Part shown: positions 27,048-35,791 of the stretch, one piece after another
Layout of the letters: every line of letters starts with the position of its first letter
Numbering within the stretch: position 1 is the first letter of the stretch
Assembly (NCBI GenBank): GCA_951813325.1
Contig: OX638350.1
Location: 3,081,954-3,145,953, forward strand
Direction: 5' to 3'
DNA from: an uncultured Acidimicrobiales bacterium
GTDB taxonomy: Bacteria > Actinomycetota > Acidimicrobiia > Acidimicrobiales > Bin134
DNA: 64,000 nt
The notes under the pieces: generated by a model
What the model was told of the DNA's origin: nothing
Seen by the model: the letters and a program-made list of their open reading frames with translations, nothing else
The model's database searches: none
Position numbers and translations under genes: made by a program

Positions 27048-27347
27048 ATGCTTCTCAATGAGATGCTCCTTTTGGGCGCAGTGTTGTTCTGCATCGGGGT
27101 CTACGGCGTGCTGGCCCGCCGCAACGGCGTGCTGGTGCTCATGTCCATCGAGCTGATCCTCAACGCGGTGAACATCAACTTGGTGGCCTTCGGGGCATTC
27201 CACGACACGGTCGCGGGGCAGATATTCGCCCTGTTCGTGATCACCGTGGCCGCCGCCGAAGTGGGCATCGGCCTGGCCATCGTCTTGCTGCTGTATCGGA
27301 ACCGGCGATCCATCGACTTGGACCAAGTCGATCTGATGAAGGGATGA
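27048..27347 (+). CDS. nuoK: NADH-quinone oxidoreductase subunit K
   Basis: 99 residues. Three helices with the two conserved membrane glutamates in [19 protein letters not shown] and [17 protein letters not shown], which carry protons. ATG 27048 is preceded by GGGGAG at 10 bases; GTG 27045 and TTG 27042 are in-frame alternatives. Related to MrpC. Confidence 0.95.
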   Translation: MLLNEMLLLGAVLFCIGVYGVLARRNGVLVLMSIELILNAVNINLVAFGAFHDTVAGQIFALFVITVAAAEVGIGLAIVLLLYRNRRSIDLDQVDLMKG

Positions 27348-27354
27348 GGCCGCG

Positions 27355-29559
27355 GTGCTGAATGCGATCGTCGCCGCCGCAGAATCCAGCGGCAAAGCCG
27401 TGGCCGCCTCGGGCTGGTTCCTCGAGAACGCCTGGCTGATCTGGCTGTTCCCCGCCGTGTCGTTCGTGCTGATCCTGCTGTTCGGCAAGCGGTTCCCCCG
27501 AGGGGGCTCCGAGATCGGCGTCGCCGCGGTGGGAGCCTCCTTCGTATTCGGCCTGCTCACCGCCATCCAGTGGATCAGCGAGGTGGAGGGCGCCGGTGGA
27601 GGAGGCGCCGAGGGCGAGCACGCCCTGGGGGCGGGCAGCCTGGTGGCCGCTGCCGAGGGCGAGGCATCCGGCGGGGTGGGCGCGCTCACCCGGTCGATCA
27701 CCTGGCTCACCAACGGGGCCGAAGCCATCGGCGCGGGCATCATGATCGACGGGCTGGCCGTGATGATGATCTTCGTGGTCACCGTGGTGTCGCTGCTGGT
27801 TCACATCTACTCCACCGACTACGTGGCCGGCGACCGCCGCTACACCCACTTCTTCGCCTTCTTGAGCTTGTTCACCGCGTCGATGCTCTTCTTCGTCACC
27901 GCCTCCACCACCATCCAGATGCTGGTGGGCTGGGAGCTGGTGGGGGTGTGCTCGTTCGTGCTCATCGGCCACTGGTGGGAGGAGAAGGACAACTCCGACG
28001 CCGCCCTCAAGGCCTTCTTGACCAACCGGGTGGGCGACATGGGCCTCATCATCGGGGTGTCGATTCTGTTCTTCGGGGCGGGCACCTTCGATGTGATCGG
28101 GGTCAACGAGGCCGCCATCAACGGCAGCATGACCCACACGGTGGCGCTGGCCGCCGCGCTGTGCCTGACCGCCGCGGTCATCTCCAAGTCGGGCCAGTTC
28201 TTCCTCCACACGTGGCTGCCCGACGCCATGGCCGGGCCCACTCCGGTGTCAGCCCTCATCCACGCCGCCACCATGGTGGTGGCCGGCATCTTCATGGTGG
28301 CCCGGCTCTATGGGGTGTTCTTCGAGGGCTACGCCATTGGCGGCTCCAGCATCAACCTGCTGGCCCTCATCGGCGGGATGACCACGCTGGTGGGCGCCAC
28401 CTTGGCCTTCGTCCAGAACGACATCAAGCGGGTGCTGGCCTATTCCACCGTCTCCCAGCTGGGCTACATGGTGCTGGCCCTGGGAGTGGGGGCGTGGACC
28501 GCAGCCCTGTTCCACCTGTTCACCCACGCCTTCTTCAAAGCCTGTCTGTTCTTGGGCTCGGGCTCGGTCAGCCACGCCGTCCACTCATTCGACATGAAGC
28601 AGGACATGGGCGGGCTGCGCAAGCACATGCCCCATACCTATCGAACGTTCATGATCGGCACGGTGGCGCTGGCCGGACTGCCCATCCTGTCGGGCTTCTG
28701 GTCGAAAGACGAGATCTTGGCCGGCACCGGCGGTTGGGGCCTGTTCGGCGGCACCGGGGGCAACGGGGCCTACACCGTGATGCTGGCCATGGGCATGATC
28801 ACCGCCGCCCTCACCGGGGCCTACATGACCCGGGTGGTGTATTTGACCTTTTTCGGGGAGTTCCGGGGCCACGGCACCCCCCATGAGTCCGGACCCCGGA
28901 TCACCGGACCGCTGTGGACTCTGGCCGGGTTGGCCATCATCGCCGGGTTCATCAACTTCCCGGCCGGCTTCCAGCTCGTCCCCGCCAGCTGGGAGGAGAA
29001 GTTCCTCCACTGGGTGGAGCCCGTGGGGGTGAGCTACTTCCCGCAGATCAGCCACGCCACCCCGTCGTGGACGCTGGCCATCGTGTCGGTGATCGTGGCC
29101 CTAGTAGGCATCGGCGCCGCTTACCGCTACTACTTCGTCCGGGTGAGGGCGGTTAGCCCAGCAGCCACCGAGCTGCCCGACGGGCTAACCACCAAGTCGT
29201 CGCTGGCCCGCCTCGGCCACCGGATCCTGGTGAACAAGTACTACCTCGACTGGCTGTACACCACCGTGATCGTCGGCTTCGTCAAGGGGCCATTGGCCCG
29301 CGCCGCCTACTGGACCAACCAGAATGTTATCGACCGGGTGGTCAACGAGGCCGGCACCCGTTCGGTGCAGGCCGGCGAGATCGTGTACCACAAGGTGGAC
29401 CAGCTGGTGGTGGACGGGATCGTCAACGCCACCGGGAAAATCTCCGACAGCTCGGGGGAGGAGTTGCGCCGCATCCAAACCGGAAAGGTGCAGCAGTACG
29501 CCGCCATCATGTTCGCCGCCGCCACCATCTTGGCCGGCATCTTCATCATCGTCATCTAG
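27355..29559 (+). CDS. nuoL: NADH-quinone oxidoreductase subunit L
   Basis: 734 residues from a GTG 7 bases after nuoK. Largest antiporter-like pump subunit; carries the long lateral helix at its C-terminus. Motifs: MLFFVTASTTIQMLVGWELVGVCSF (key Glu), GQFFLHTWLPDAMAGPTPVSALIHAATMVVAG (key Lys/His region on TM7-8) and GSVSHAVHS. An insert at about residues 80-110, rich in Gly, Ala and Glu, is not typical. The final helix (YAAIMFAAATILAGIFIIVI) ends at the stop. Confidence 0.96.
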   Translation: MLNAIVAAAESSGKAVAASGWFLENAWLIWLFPAVSFVLILLFGKRFPRGGSEIGVAAVGASFVFGLLTAIQWISEVEGAGGGGAEGEHALGAGSLVAAAEGEASGGVGALTRSITWLTNGAEAIGAGIMIDGLAVMMIFVVTVVSLLVHIYSTDYVAGDRRYTHFFAFLSLFTASMLFFVTASTTIQMLVGWELVGVCSFVLIGHWWEEKDNSDAALKAFLTNRVGDMGLIIGVSILFFGAGTFDVIGVNEAAINGSMTHTVALAAALCLTAAVISKSGQFFLHTWLPDAMAGPTPVSALIHAATMVVAGIFMVARLYGVFFEGYAIGGSSINLLALIGGMTTLVGATLAFVQNDIKRVLAYSTVSQLGYMVLALGVGAWTAALFHLFTHAFFKACLFLGSGSVSHAVHSFDMKQDMGGLRKHMPHTYRTFMIGTVALAGLPILSGFWSKDEILAGTGGWGLFGGTGGNGAYTVMLAMGMITAALTGAYMTRVVYLTFFGEFRGHGTPHESGPRITGPLWTLAGLAIIAGFINFPAGFQLVPASWEEKFLHWVEPVGVSYFPQISHATPSWTLAIVSVIVALVGIGAAYRYYFVRVRAVSPAATELPDGLTTKSSLARLGHRILVNKYYLDWLYTTVIVGFVKGPLARAAYWTNQNVIDRVVNEAGTRSVQAGEIVYHKVDQLVVDGIVNATGKISDSSGEELRRIQTGKVQQYAAIMFAAATILAGIFIIVI

Positions 29560-29646
29560 GGAGCACACGTACACATGGGTGAATTGTCGACCAACCTGAC
29601 CGCCTCGGGTAGGCACGGAGGGAGCGCAGGTACACATGGGTGAATT
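29559..29646 (+). repeat. duplicated ribosome-binding site and start of nuoM, with a 22-codon upstream ORF
   Basis: Two 27-base segments, 29559-29585 and 29620-29646, agree at 25 positions; each reads GGGAGC, four variable bases, then TACACATGGGTGAATT. The second holds the real nuoM start (ATG 29636). The first gives an ATG at 29575 that opens a 22-codon ORF (MGELSTNLTASGRHGGSAGT plus HG) ending with TGA at 29641-29643, inside the nuoM start region. It could tune nuoM translation. Confidence 0.85.
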
Positions 29647-31207
29647 TCTCAACGACTGGGGGCTCAGCATCCCGACGTTCCTGCCGATTATCGGCGCGGC
29701 CGTCATGATGCTCATTCCCAAGGATCGAGAGCAGCTCCACAAGCTGATCGCCTTGGCCACCACCGTGGCGGTAGCCGTCTTCGGCGTGCTGCTGTTGATC
29801 CAGTTCGTCGACAACGACAACTACGGCGCCCTCAACTTCGTGGTCGACAAGGGGTGGATCGACGTCATCGACTCCCGCTACATCTTGGGTGTCGACGGCA
29901 TCTCCCTGCCGCTGATGTTGATGACCATGCTGATCGTGCCGTTGTGCGTGATCTACTCCTGGAACCACTTCCCCGAGCCGCACAATCCCAAGGCCTTCTT
30001 GATGCTGCTGCTCATCCTGGAAACCGGAATGATCGGCACCTTCGCCGCCCAAGACTTGATCTTGTTCTTCGTGTTCTTCGAAGTCGTGCTTTTGCCCATG
30101 TACTTCATGATCGGGGTTTGGGGCGGAGAGAACCGGCGCTACGCCTCCATCAAGTTCTTCCTCTTCACCCTGCTCGGCTCGGCCTTGATGCTGGTCAGCT
30201 TCCTGGCCCTGTACTTCCTGGCCGATGCCGGCACCTTCGACATGCGACTGCTGCCCGAGGCCGCTGCCGGCATCGCCAAGTCGTCGCAGGTCTGGGTGTT
30301 CGGCGGCATGTTCCTGGGGTTCGGGGTCAAGGTGCCCATGTTCCCGTTCCACACCTGGCTGCCCGACGCCCACACCGAGGCCCCCACGGTGGGCTCGGTG
30401 ATCCTGGCTGCGGTGCTGTTGAAGCTGGGCACCTACGGGTTCGTCCGCATCGCCATCCCCATCCTTCCCGAGGCCGCCGCCGAGTGGGCGCCGTTCATCG
30501 GGCTGCTGGCGGTGATCGGGATCATCTACGGCGCCTTGGGCTGTTTGGCCCAGCGCGACCTAAAACGGCTGGTGGCGTTCTCGTCGGTGGCCCACATGGG
30601 CTTCGTGATGCTGGGCATCGCCACCCTCACCGACTTCGGCATCAACGCCGCGGTGTTCGGCATGGTGGCCCACGGACTCATCACCGGAATGCTGTTCTTC
30701 TTGGCCGGATCGGTGAAAGAGCGGTACCACACCCTGGACATGTCTCGGCTGGGTGGCCTCTTGGTACAAGCCCCCCGCATGGGCTGGATTCTCGGGTTCT
30801 GCGCCATGGCCTCGCTGGGCCTGCCCGGCCTGGCCGGGTTCTGGGGCGAGTTCCCCGCCATTTTGGCCTCCTACAACCCCGCCGAGGTGCTGGCCGAGGA
30901 GACCTTCCGGTCGTACATGGTGATCGCTGCGCTGGGCACGGTGCTGGCGGCTGGCTACCTGCTGTGGATGCTCCAGAAGACCGCCTTCGGCAACCCCCGT
31001 GAGGAGTTCGCCAACGACCCCCATGTTCACGACGCCACCGTCTCCGAGTACCTGGCTTGGGCACCGCTGCTCATTCTCATCGTGGTGCTGGGGGTCTATC
31101 CCCAACTGCTGTTCGGAGCTACCGATCCTGCGGTTGTCAACTCGATCAGCGAATGCCTGGACTCCGTGACCAGCGGGGCGTGTTTCGACGCGGCGGCTGG
31201 TAAGTAG
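29636..31207 (+). CDS. nuoM: NADH-quinone oxidoreductase subunit M
   Basis: 523 residues. Antiporter-like proton pump subunit. Motifs: VDGISLPLMLMTMLI, LILFFVFFEVVLLPMYFMIGVWGG (conserved Glu), and GVKVPMFPFHTWLPDAHTEAPTVGSVILAAVLLKLGTYG (conserved Lys). The last ~30 residues (SISECLDSVTSGACFDAAAG) form a Cys-containing tail beyond the usual end. The start uses the second of two duplicated initiation segments. Confidence 0.96.
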   Translation: MGEFLNDWGLSIPTFLPIIGAAVMMLIPKDREQLHKLIALATTVAVAVFGVLLLIQFVDNDNYGALNFVVDKGWIDVIDSRYILGVDGISLPLMLMTMLIVPLCVIYSWNHFPEPHNPKAFLMLLLILETGMIGTFAAQDLILFFVFFEVVLLPMYFMIGVWGGENRRYASIKFFLFTLLGSALMLVSFLALYFLADAGTFDMRLLPEAAAGIAKSSQVWVFGGMFLGFGVKVPMFPFHTWLPDAHTEAPTVGSVILAAVLLKLGTYGFVRIAIPILPEAAAEWAPFIGLLAVIGIIYGALGCLAQRDLKRLVAFSSVAHMGFVMLGIATLTDFGINAAVFGMVAHGLITGMLFFLAGSVKERYHTLDMSRLGGLLVQAPRMGWILGFCAMASLGLPGLAGFWGEFPAILASYNPAEVLAEETFRSYMVIAALGTVLAAGYLLWMLQKTAFGNPREEFANDPHVHDATVSEYLAWAPLLILIVVLGVYPQLLFGATDPAVVNSISECLDSVTSGACFDAAAGK

Positions 31208-31215
31208 GACCAACG

Positions 31216-32715
31216 GTGCTCTCGTCCCTGCCCTCGATCGTCGGCTTCGTCCGACCCGACATCGACTGGCACGCGGTCGCGCCCGAGCTCACATTGTTGG
31301 GGGTGGGGGCGGTGGTCACCCTGCTCGACATCGTGCTGTTGGAGCGGGGACGGGCCTACACCTCGGCGCTGGCCGGCATCGGCTTGCTGGTGGCGCTGAT
31401 TCCCATCGTGACCCTGGCCGCCGACGGGACCACCCGGGAGATGTTCGGCGGGGCCTTCGTGGTGGACGACTTCGCGCTCATCTTGAAGGCCATGTTCATC
31501 GTGGTCGCCTACATCGTGGTGCTGTTGTCCACCAACTACATCGCCGAGGGCGACTACTGGGAGAACGAGTACTACGGCCTGTTGCTGGCATCGGTGTTGG
31601 GCATGGTGCTGATGGCCTCGGCTCGCGATCTGGTCACCATCTTCGTGGCCCTGGAGCTGCTGTCCATACCCGCCTACCTGCTGGCCGCCTGGCGCAAGGC
31701 CGACCCCAAGAGCAACGAGGCCGGGCTCAAGTACTACCTGATGGGGGTGTTCGCCTCGGCCATCATGCTGTACGGCATGTCGCTGCTGTTCGGGCTGGCC
31801 GGCGACACCCGCCTTTCGGTCATCTCCGAGACGGTGTCGGGCGGCAGTACCAATCCGGTGATCACGCTGGGCATCATCTTTGTGATCGTCGGGTTCGCCT
31901 TCAAGGTGTCGGGCTTCCCGTTCCACACCTGGGCCCCCGACACCTACGAGGGCGCGCCCACACCGGTGACCGCCTTTTTGGCCGTGGGCTCCAAAGCCGC
32001 CGGGTTCGTGGCCCTCATGCAGTTGGTGCATGCCGGCTTCCCCGGTCGAGGCGACGTCTACCAACCGCTGCTGTGGATCCTGGCCGTCGGCTCGATGACC
32101 GCCGGCAATCTCATCGCCCTGCGCCAGGAGAACATCGTGCGTCTCATGGCCTACTCCGGGGTGTCGCAAGCCGGCTTCATACTGGCCCCCCTGGCGGTGG
32201 CCGGCGACATCGGGGGCGAGGCCCTGTCGGCGGTGATCACCTATGTGCTGATCTACGCGGCCATGAACCTGGGCGCCTTCGCGGTGATCATCACGGTGGC
32301 CCGCCGCACTGCCTCCGGCGACATCAGCTCTTATGCCGGGCTGTTCCGCTACGCCCCCGCCATGACCGTGCTCATGACGATCTTCCTGTTCTCCCTGGCC
32401 GGCATCCCCCCGCTGGGCGGCTGGTTCGCCAAGTTCGCCGTGTTCCGGGCCGTGGTGGAAGCCGACACCGGCTGGGGCTACTCCTTGGCCGCCATCGCCG
32501 CGGTCAACTCAGTGATCGCGCTGTTCTACTACGCCAAAGTGGCCCGCATGATGTGGTTCGAAGGGATCCCCGAAGAAGCCGACACCTCGGCCCTACGGGT
32601 CCCCCCCTCGCTGGTGGCTGCCCTCGGCCTCACCGCGGCGGCCACCCTCCTGTTCGGCATCTACCCCGCCGTCATCACCCACTTCACCGACGGCACCCTG
32701 ATCGCCCTGCCCTAA
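31216..32715 (+). CDS. nuoN: NADH-quinone oxidoreductase subunit N
   Basis: 499 residues from a GTG. Third antiporter-like pump subunit and last gene of the operon. Motifs: ARDLVTIFVALELLSIPAYLLAAWRK, FAFKVSGFPFHTWAPDTYEGAPTPVTAFLAVGSKAAGF and the C-terminal FSLAGIPPLGGWFAKF. The 184 bases after it (32716-32899) hold no gene or clear terminator. Confidence 0.96.
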   Translation: MLSSLPSIVGFVRPDIDWHAVAPELTLLGVGAVVTLLDIVLLERGRAYTSALAGIGLLVALIPIVTLAADGTTREMFGGAFVVDDFALILKAMFIVVAYIVVLLSTNYIAEGDYWENEYYGLLLASVLGMVLMASARDLVTIFVALELLSIPAYLLAAWRKADPKSNEAGLKYYLMGVFASAIMLYGMSLLFGLAGDTRLSVISETVSGGSTNPVITLGIIFVIVGFAFKVSGFPFHTWAPDTYEGAPTPVTAFLAVGSKAAGFVALMQLVHAGFPGRGDVYQPLLWILAVGSMTAGNLIALRQENIVRLMAYSGVSQAGFILAPLAVAGDIGGEALSAVITYVLIYAAMNLGAFAVIITVARRTASGDISSYAGLFRYAPAMTVLMTIFLFSLAGIPPLGGWFAKFAVFRAVVEADTGWGYSLAAIAAVNSVIALFYYAKVARMMWFEGIPEEADTSALRVPPSLVAALGLTAAATLLFGIYPAVITHFTDGTLIALP

Positions 32716-32899
32716 GGGTGGTGGTTGAAGGTTCCAACAGGCATCTACGAAGGCATAATGCGTGCCAGAGATTCTCGCTATCAGCACCAATAGCGAGTGG
32801 GGCGCTCCTGGAGCTACCCCGGTGCCATCGTCCTCTTGGCACCTTCATCGCTTTACCCTCCTAGAGAACTGCTACCGCCCCAAGCTCTGAGTCCGATGG

Positions 32900-33328
32900 C
32901 TACTTTCGGGCATTGCGGCAGGTGATGTCGGTGCGGGTAGATGCCCAGTCGAGGATTTTCCAATCAGAGGTGACCAGGGTGAGGCGGGTCACCATTGCTG
33001 ACGCAGTGATCATCTGATCGGCGGGGTCGGCATGAAAGCCCTCTTGTGGTTCTAGTGAGGCGGCCAAGATGGTGATGTCTGTGGTAACCGGAACTTCTCG
33101 AACTCCTCTGTCGAGGAGTTCTCGGTGCCAGACCTCGGGTGCTCTGCGAAGATCAATGCGCCCGCCCCAGTGGAGCCGGGCGGCCTCCAACATAGAGATC
33201 GGCGAAAACCGCACCTTACCGTCTCGAATCGCCTTTTCGATTGCGACCCTGGTCTCCTTGCCCAGCCGTGAACTGCCCTGAGACATCCATAGCAGAGCGT
33301 CGGTGTCCAAGATGATGTCCACACTCAA
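32900..33328 (-). CDS. PIN-domain toxin (VapC-like) of a Phd-PIN pair
   Basis: 142 residues. PIN motifs: IILDTDALLWM (Asp), ISMLEAARLHW (Glu), and DPADQMITASAMV followed by LVTSDWKILDW (Asp). The DALLW variant is typical of the PIN group paired with Phd/YefM antitoxins. Predicted ribonuclease toxin. The start overlaps the antitoxin stop (ATGA). The GC content of this pair is lower than its neighbours, consistent with mobility. Confidence 0.85.
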   Translation of the reverse strand: MSVDIILDTDALLWMSQGSSRLGKETRVAIEKAIRDGKVRFSPISMLEAARLHWGGRIDLRRAPEVWHRELLDRGVREVPVTTDITILAASLEPQEGFHADPADQMITASAMVTRLTLVTSDWKILDWASTRTDITCRNARK

Positions 33329-33615
33329 CCTTCTTCGTCGGCTGAGACTCCGGTCAGTATCCGGTCGGGGTCAGCGACGACATGCCACTGTTCAGAGGGT
33401 ATGGCCGGCTGGGTTAGGTCGCTGTCAAGGACCATGTCATCAGCCCATCCGATAGCGCCTTCTTGAGGATGCTCAACAAACGGAACGACAGCAGCCACCG
33501 GCCGGCCGTGCTTGGTGACGACCAATGTGTTGCCGGTTGCCATGACGACATCGAGAAGCTTGAGACACTTGTTGCGGAACTGAGCCGCGGGAACGGTCCA
33601 CTCTGGAGCACCCAT
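33325..33615 (-). CDS. Phd/YefM-family antitoxin
   Basis: 96 residues. EWTVPAAQFRNKCLKLLDVVMATGNTLVVTKHGRPVAAVVPF is the Phd/YefM fold: N-terminal DNA-binding part, then the beta strand with KHGRPVA. The acidic C-terminal half would bind and mask the PIN toxin. AGGAG sits 5 bases before the ATG. Acts as co-repressor of its own promoter in characterised pairs. Confidence 0.85.
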   Translation of the reverse strand: MGAPEWTVPAAQFRNKCLKLLDVVMATGNTLVVTKHGRPVAAVVPFVEHPQEGAIGWADDMVLDSDLTQPAIPSEQWHVVADPDRILTGVSADEEG

Positions 33616-33634
33616 GAAACACTCCTATCAAAAA

Positions 33635-33673
33635 TGTACAGAAAATTCTAGCACTTTTCAGATGTCCTCCCAA
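33635..33673 (-). promoter_or_regulatory. promoter and possible operator of the Phd-PIN pair
   Basis: Reading on the minus strand, TTGGGA (33673-33668), a 17-base spacer and TAGAAT (33650-33645) make a good vegetative promoter. The palindrome TGTACA at 33640-33635 sits near the expected transcript start and is a candidate operator core. The element is AT-rich compared with both flanks. Confidence 0.55.
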
Positions 33674-33722
33674 TCGGACTACTACCCTTTCAAAGTGACC
33701 CCCGCAGGAAAGAATCGCCGGC

Positions 33723-34622
33723 ATGCCTGAGTTGCCTGATGTGGTGGTCTATCTGGAGGCGTTGGACCGGTTTGTGGTGGGTCGGGAGCTGCGCGAGATC
33801 CGGGTATTCGGCATCAGCCTGCTCCAGACGTTCGATCCGCCAATCAGTGCGGTCGAGGGGCGAACCGTCGTGGGTACCCGGCGGCTGGGCAAGCGCTTGG
33901 TGCTGGAAATGGACGGGCCGGACGATCTGTTCATGGTGATCCACCTCATGGTGGCGGGGCGGCTGCGGTGGCGAGACCAACCAGGCACCAAGCCACCGGG
34001 GAAGATCGGGCTCGCCGCGTTCGACTTCGACTATGGCACCCTCATGCTCACCGAGGCCAGCAAGCGCAAGAAGGCATCGCTGTGGCTGGTCAACGGGGCC
34101 GACACCCTGGCCGAAAACCACAACCGGGGCGGGGTGGAACCGCTGGAAATCGACGAGGTCGGGTTTCGCAATGCCCTCACCGCCCGCAACCGGACCCTCA
34201 AGCGGGCGCTGTGCGATCCCACCGTGTTCAGCGGCATCGGCAACGCTTATAGCGACGAGATCCTGTTCCACGCCGGGCTGTCTCCGGTGCAGCGCACCGA
34301 TCACCTCGACGACGATGCGATCGCCCGGCTCTACCAGGCCACCCGCACCACGCTGGCCGACTGGACCGAGCGCCATCGCCGAGCGGTGGGGAACGGCTTC
34401 CCCGACAAGGTCACCGCGTTCCACGCCGACATGGCCGTCCACGGCAAGTTCGACCTGCCCTGCCCGGTGTGCGCCGTCCCCGTCCAACGCATCGTGTACG
34501 CCGACAACGAAGTCAACTACTGCCCCCAGTGCCAAACCGGCGGCCGGCTGCTGGCCGACCGCTCCCTGTCCCGCCTGCTCAAAGACGACTGGCCCCGCAG
34601 CATCGAGGACTTAGAGGACTGA
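33723..34622 (+). CDS. Fpg/Nei-family DNA glycosylase/AP lyase
   Basis: 299 residues. Base-excision repair enzyme for oxidised bases. MPELPD gives the catalytic Pro2/Glu3 after Met removal, and RLGKRLVLEM holds the conserved Lys. The helix-two-turn-helix is LKRALCDPTVFSGIGNAYSDEILF. The C-terminal zinc finger has CPVCAVPVQRIVYA and CPQCQ; the Gln/Arg tip resembles the usual finger only loosely. Fpg versus Nei specificity cannot be settled from sequence alone. Confidence 0.9.
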   Translation: MPELPDVVVYLEALDRFVVGRELREIRVFGISLLQTFDPPISAVEGRTVVGTRRLGKRLVLEMDGPDDLFMVIHLMVAGRLRWRDQPGTKPPGKIGLAAFDFDYGTLMLTEASKRKKASLWLVNGADTLAENHNRGGVEPLEIDEVGFRNALTARNRTLKRALCDPTVFSGIGNAYSDEILFHAGLSPVQRTDHLDDDAIARLYQATRTTLADWTERHRRAVGNGFPDKVTAFHADMAVHGKFDLPCPVCAVPVQRIVYADNEVNYCPQCQTGGRLLADRSLSRLLKDDWPRSIEDLED

Positions 34623-34678
34623 TCGGTAGCTTGCCACACCGGGAACTACTGTCCCGTTGTCGCCGAGGAGGTAGCAGC

Positions 34679-35623
34679 ATGAGTTCATTCAGCCGGGAGT
34701 CCACCGCGGAGGAGGTGGTCAGAGGGCTCGACCTGTCAGGGCAAGTCATCATGATCACCGGGACGACAAGCGGATTAGGCGAGGAGTCGGCCCGGGTGCT
34801 GGCGGCCCGCGGCGCCCAGGTTGCCATGTTGGCCCGCGATCCCCAGAAGAACCGCGAGGCCGCCGACCGAATCCGCTCGTCGGTGCCCGACGCCGACTTG
34901 TCGATGCACCAAGTGGATCTCTCCAATCTGGCTAGCGTGGCCCGCTTCGCATCCGAGGCCGCCGACGAGTTCAGCCGCATCGACGTGCTGATGAACAACG
35001 CTGGGGTGATGTGCTGCCCGTTCGACCGAACCGCGGACGGCTTCGAGATGCAGTTCGGCACCAATCACCTGGGCCACTTCGCCCATACTGCCCGATTGTT
35101 GCCGCTGTTGCTCCAAGCCGACAAGCCCCGGGTGGTCACCTTGTCGTCGGGCGGACACCGCATCTCCGATGTCGATCTCGACGATCCCAACTTCGAGCAC
35201 ACCCCCTACGACCCCTGGCTGGCCTATGGCCGCTCGAAGAGCGCCAACGTGCACTTCGCGGCCGAGTTGGCCCGCCGTTTCGGCGACCAAATGCTGTCGG
35301 TCTCGGTGCACCCTGGCGCCATCCCCACCAAACTGGGCCGGCACATGACCAAAGAGATGCTCGAGGGCATGAGGGCCCGAGCCAAGGCCAGTTCATCCTC
35401 AGGCCAGGGTCTTCAAATGAAGAGCTTGGAATCTGGTGCTGCCACTCAAGTATGGGCCGCTACCTCTCCGGAGATCGCCGAGAACAACGGCACGTATCTA
35501 GCCGACTGCAATGTGGCCGAGCCGGGTACGGGTGAAATCGGCTACGCCCCCCACATCTACAACCCTCCCACTGAGGCCGCGCTATGGGAGCTGAGCGAGC
35601 GCTTCGTGGATTTGTCCTTCTAG
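34679..35623 (+). CDS. short-chain dehydrogenase/reductase (retinol dehydrogenase-like)
   Basis: 314 residues from ATG 34679, preceded by GAGGAGG. NAD(P)-binding TGTTSGLGEESARVLA, the NNAGVM motif, and the catalytic Ser in VVTLSSGGHRIS with Tyr/Lys in YGRSKSAN. The layout matches WW-domain oxidoreductase/retinol dehydrogenase-like SDRs. The substrate is unknown. The stop codon TAG at 35621-35623 directly abuts a MITE-like insertion and its CTAG duplication. Confidence 0.88.
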   Translation: MSSFSRESTAEEVVRGLDLSGQVIMITGTTSGLGEESARVLAARGAQVAMLARDPQKNREAADRIRSSVPDADLSMHQVDLSNLASVARFASEAADEFSRIDVLMNNAGVMCCPFDRTADGFEMQFGTNHLGHFAHTARLLPLLLQADKPRVVTLSSGGHRISDVDLDDPNFEHTPYDPWLAYGRSKSANVHFAAELARRFGDQMLSVSVHPGAIPTKLGRHMTKEMLEGMRARAKASSSSGQGLQMKSLESGAATQVWAATSPEIAENNGTYLADCNVAEPGTGEIGYAPHIYNPPTEAALWELSERFVDLSF

Positions 35624-35627
35624 CTAG

Positions 35628-35787
35628 TGGTGTGTCGTGGGTTTAGCGCCGTGGATTGCGACGGCAGCGGCGTTCCTCGCAAGGCGCACCGACGCAGCCA
35701 TACTTCCAGCGTACGGCAAGGAGGGGCAACGCCGCGAGGGGCGTCGATGCCTAGCAGGACACGCGCGAATAAACCCACGACACACCA
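35628..35787. mobile_element. 160-bp MITE-like element with 18-bp terminal inverted repeats and CTAG target duplication
   Basis: TGGTGTGTCGTGGGTTTA (35628-35645) is matched perfectly by its reverse complement at 35770-35787. Both ends are flanked by CTAG (35624-35627 and 35788-35791), a probable 4-bp target duplication; because CTAG is palindromic, the apparent repeat is 22 bp. No coding capacity is seen inside. The target fits the YTAR preference described for IS701-family transposases (inference). The element plus its duplications exactly fill the space between the stop codons of two convergent genes and could form a strong hairpin on both strands. Confidence 0.8.
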
Positions 35788-35791
35788 CTAG

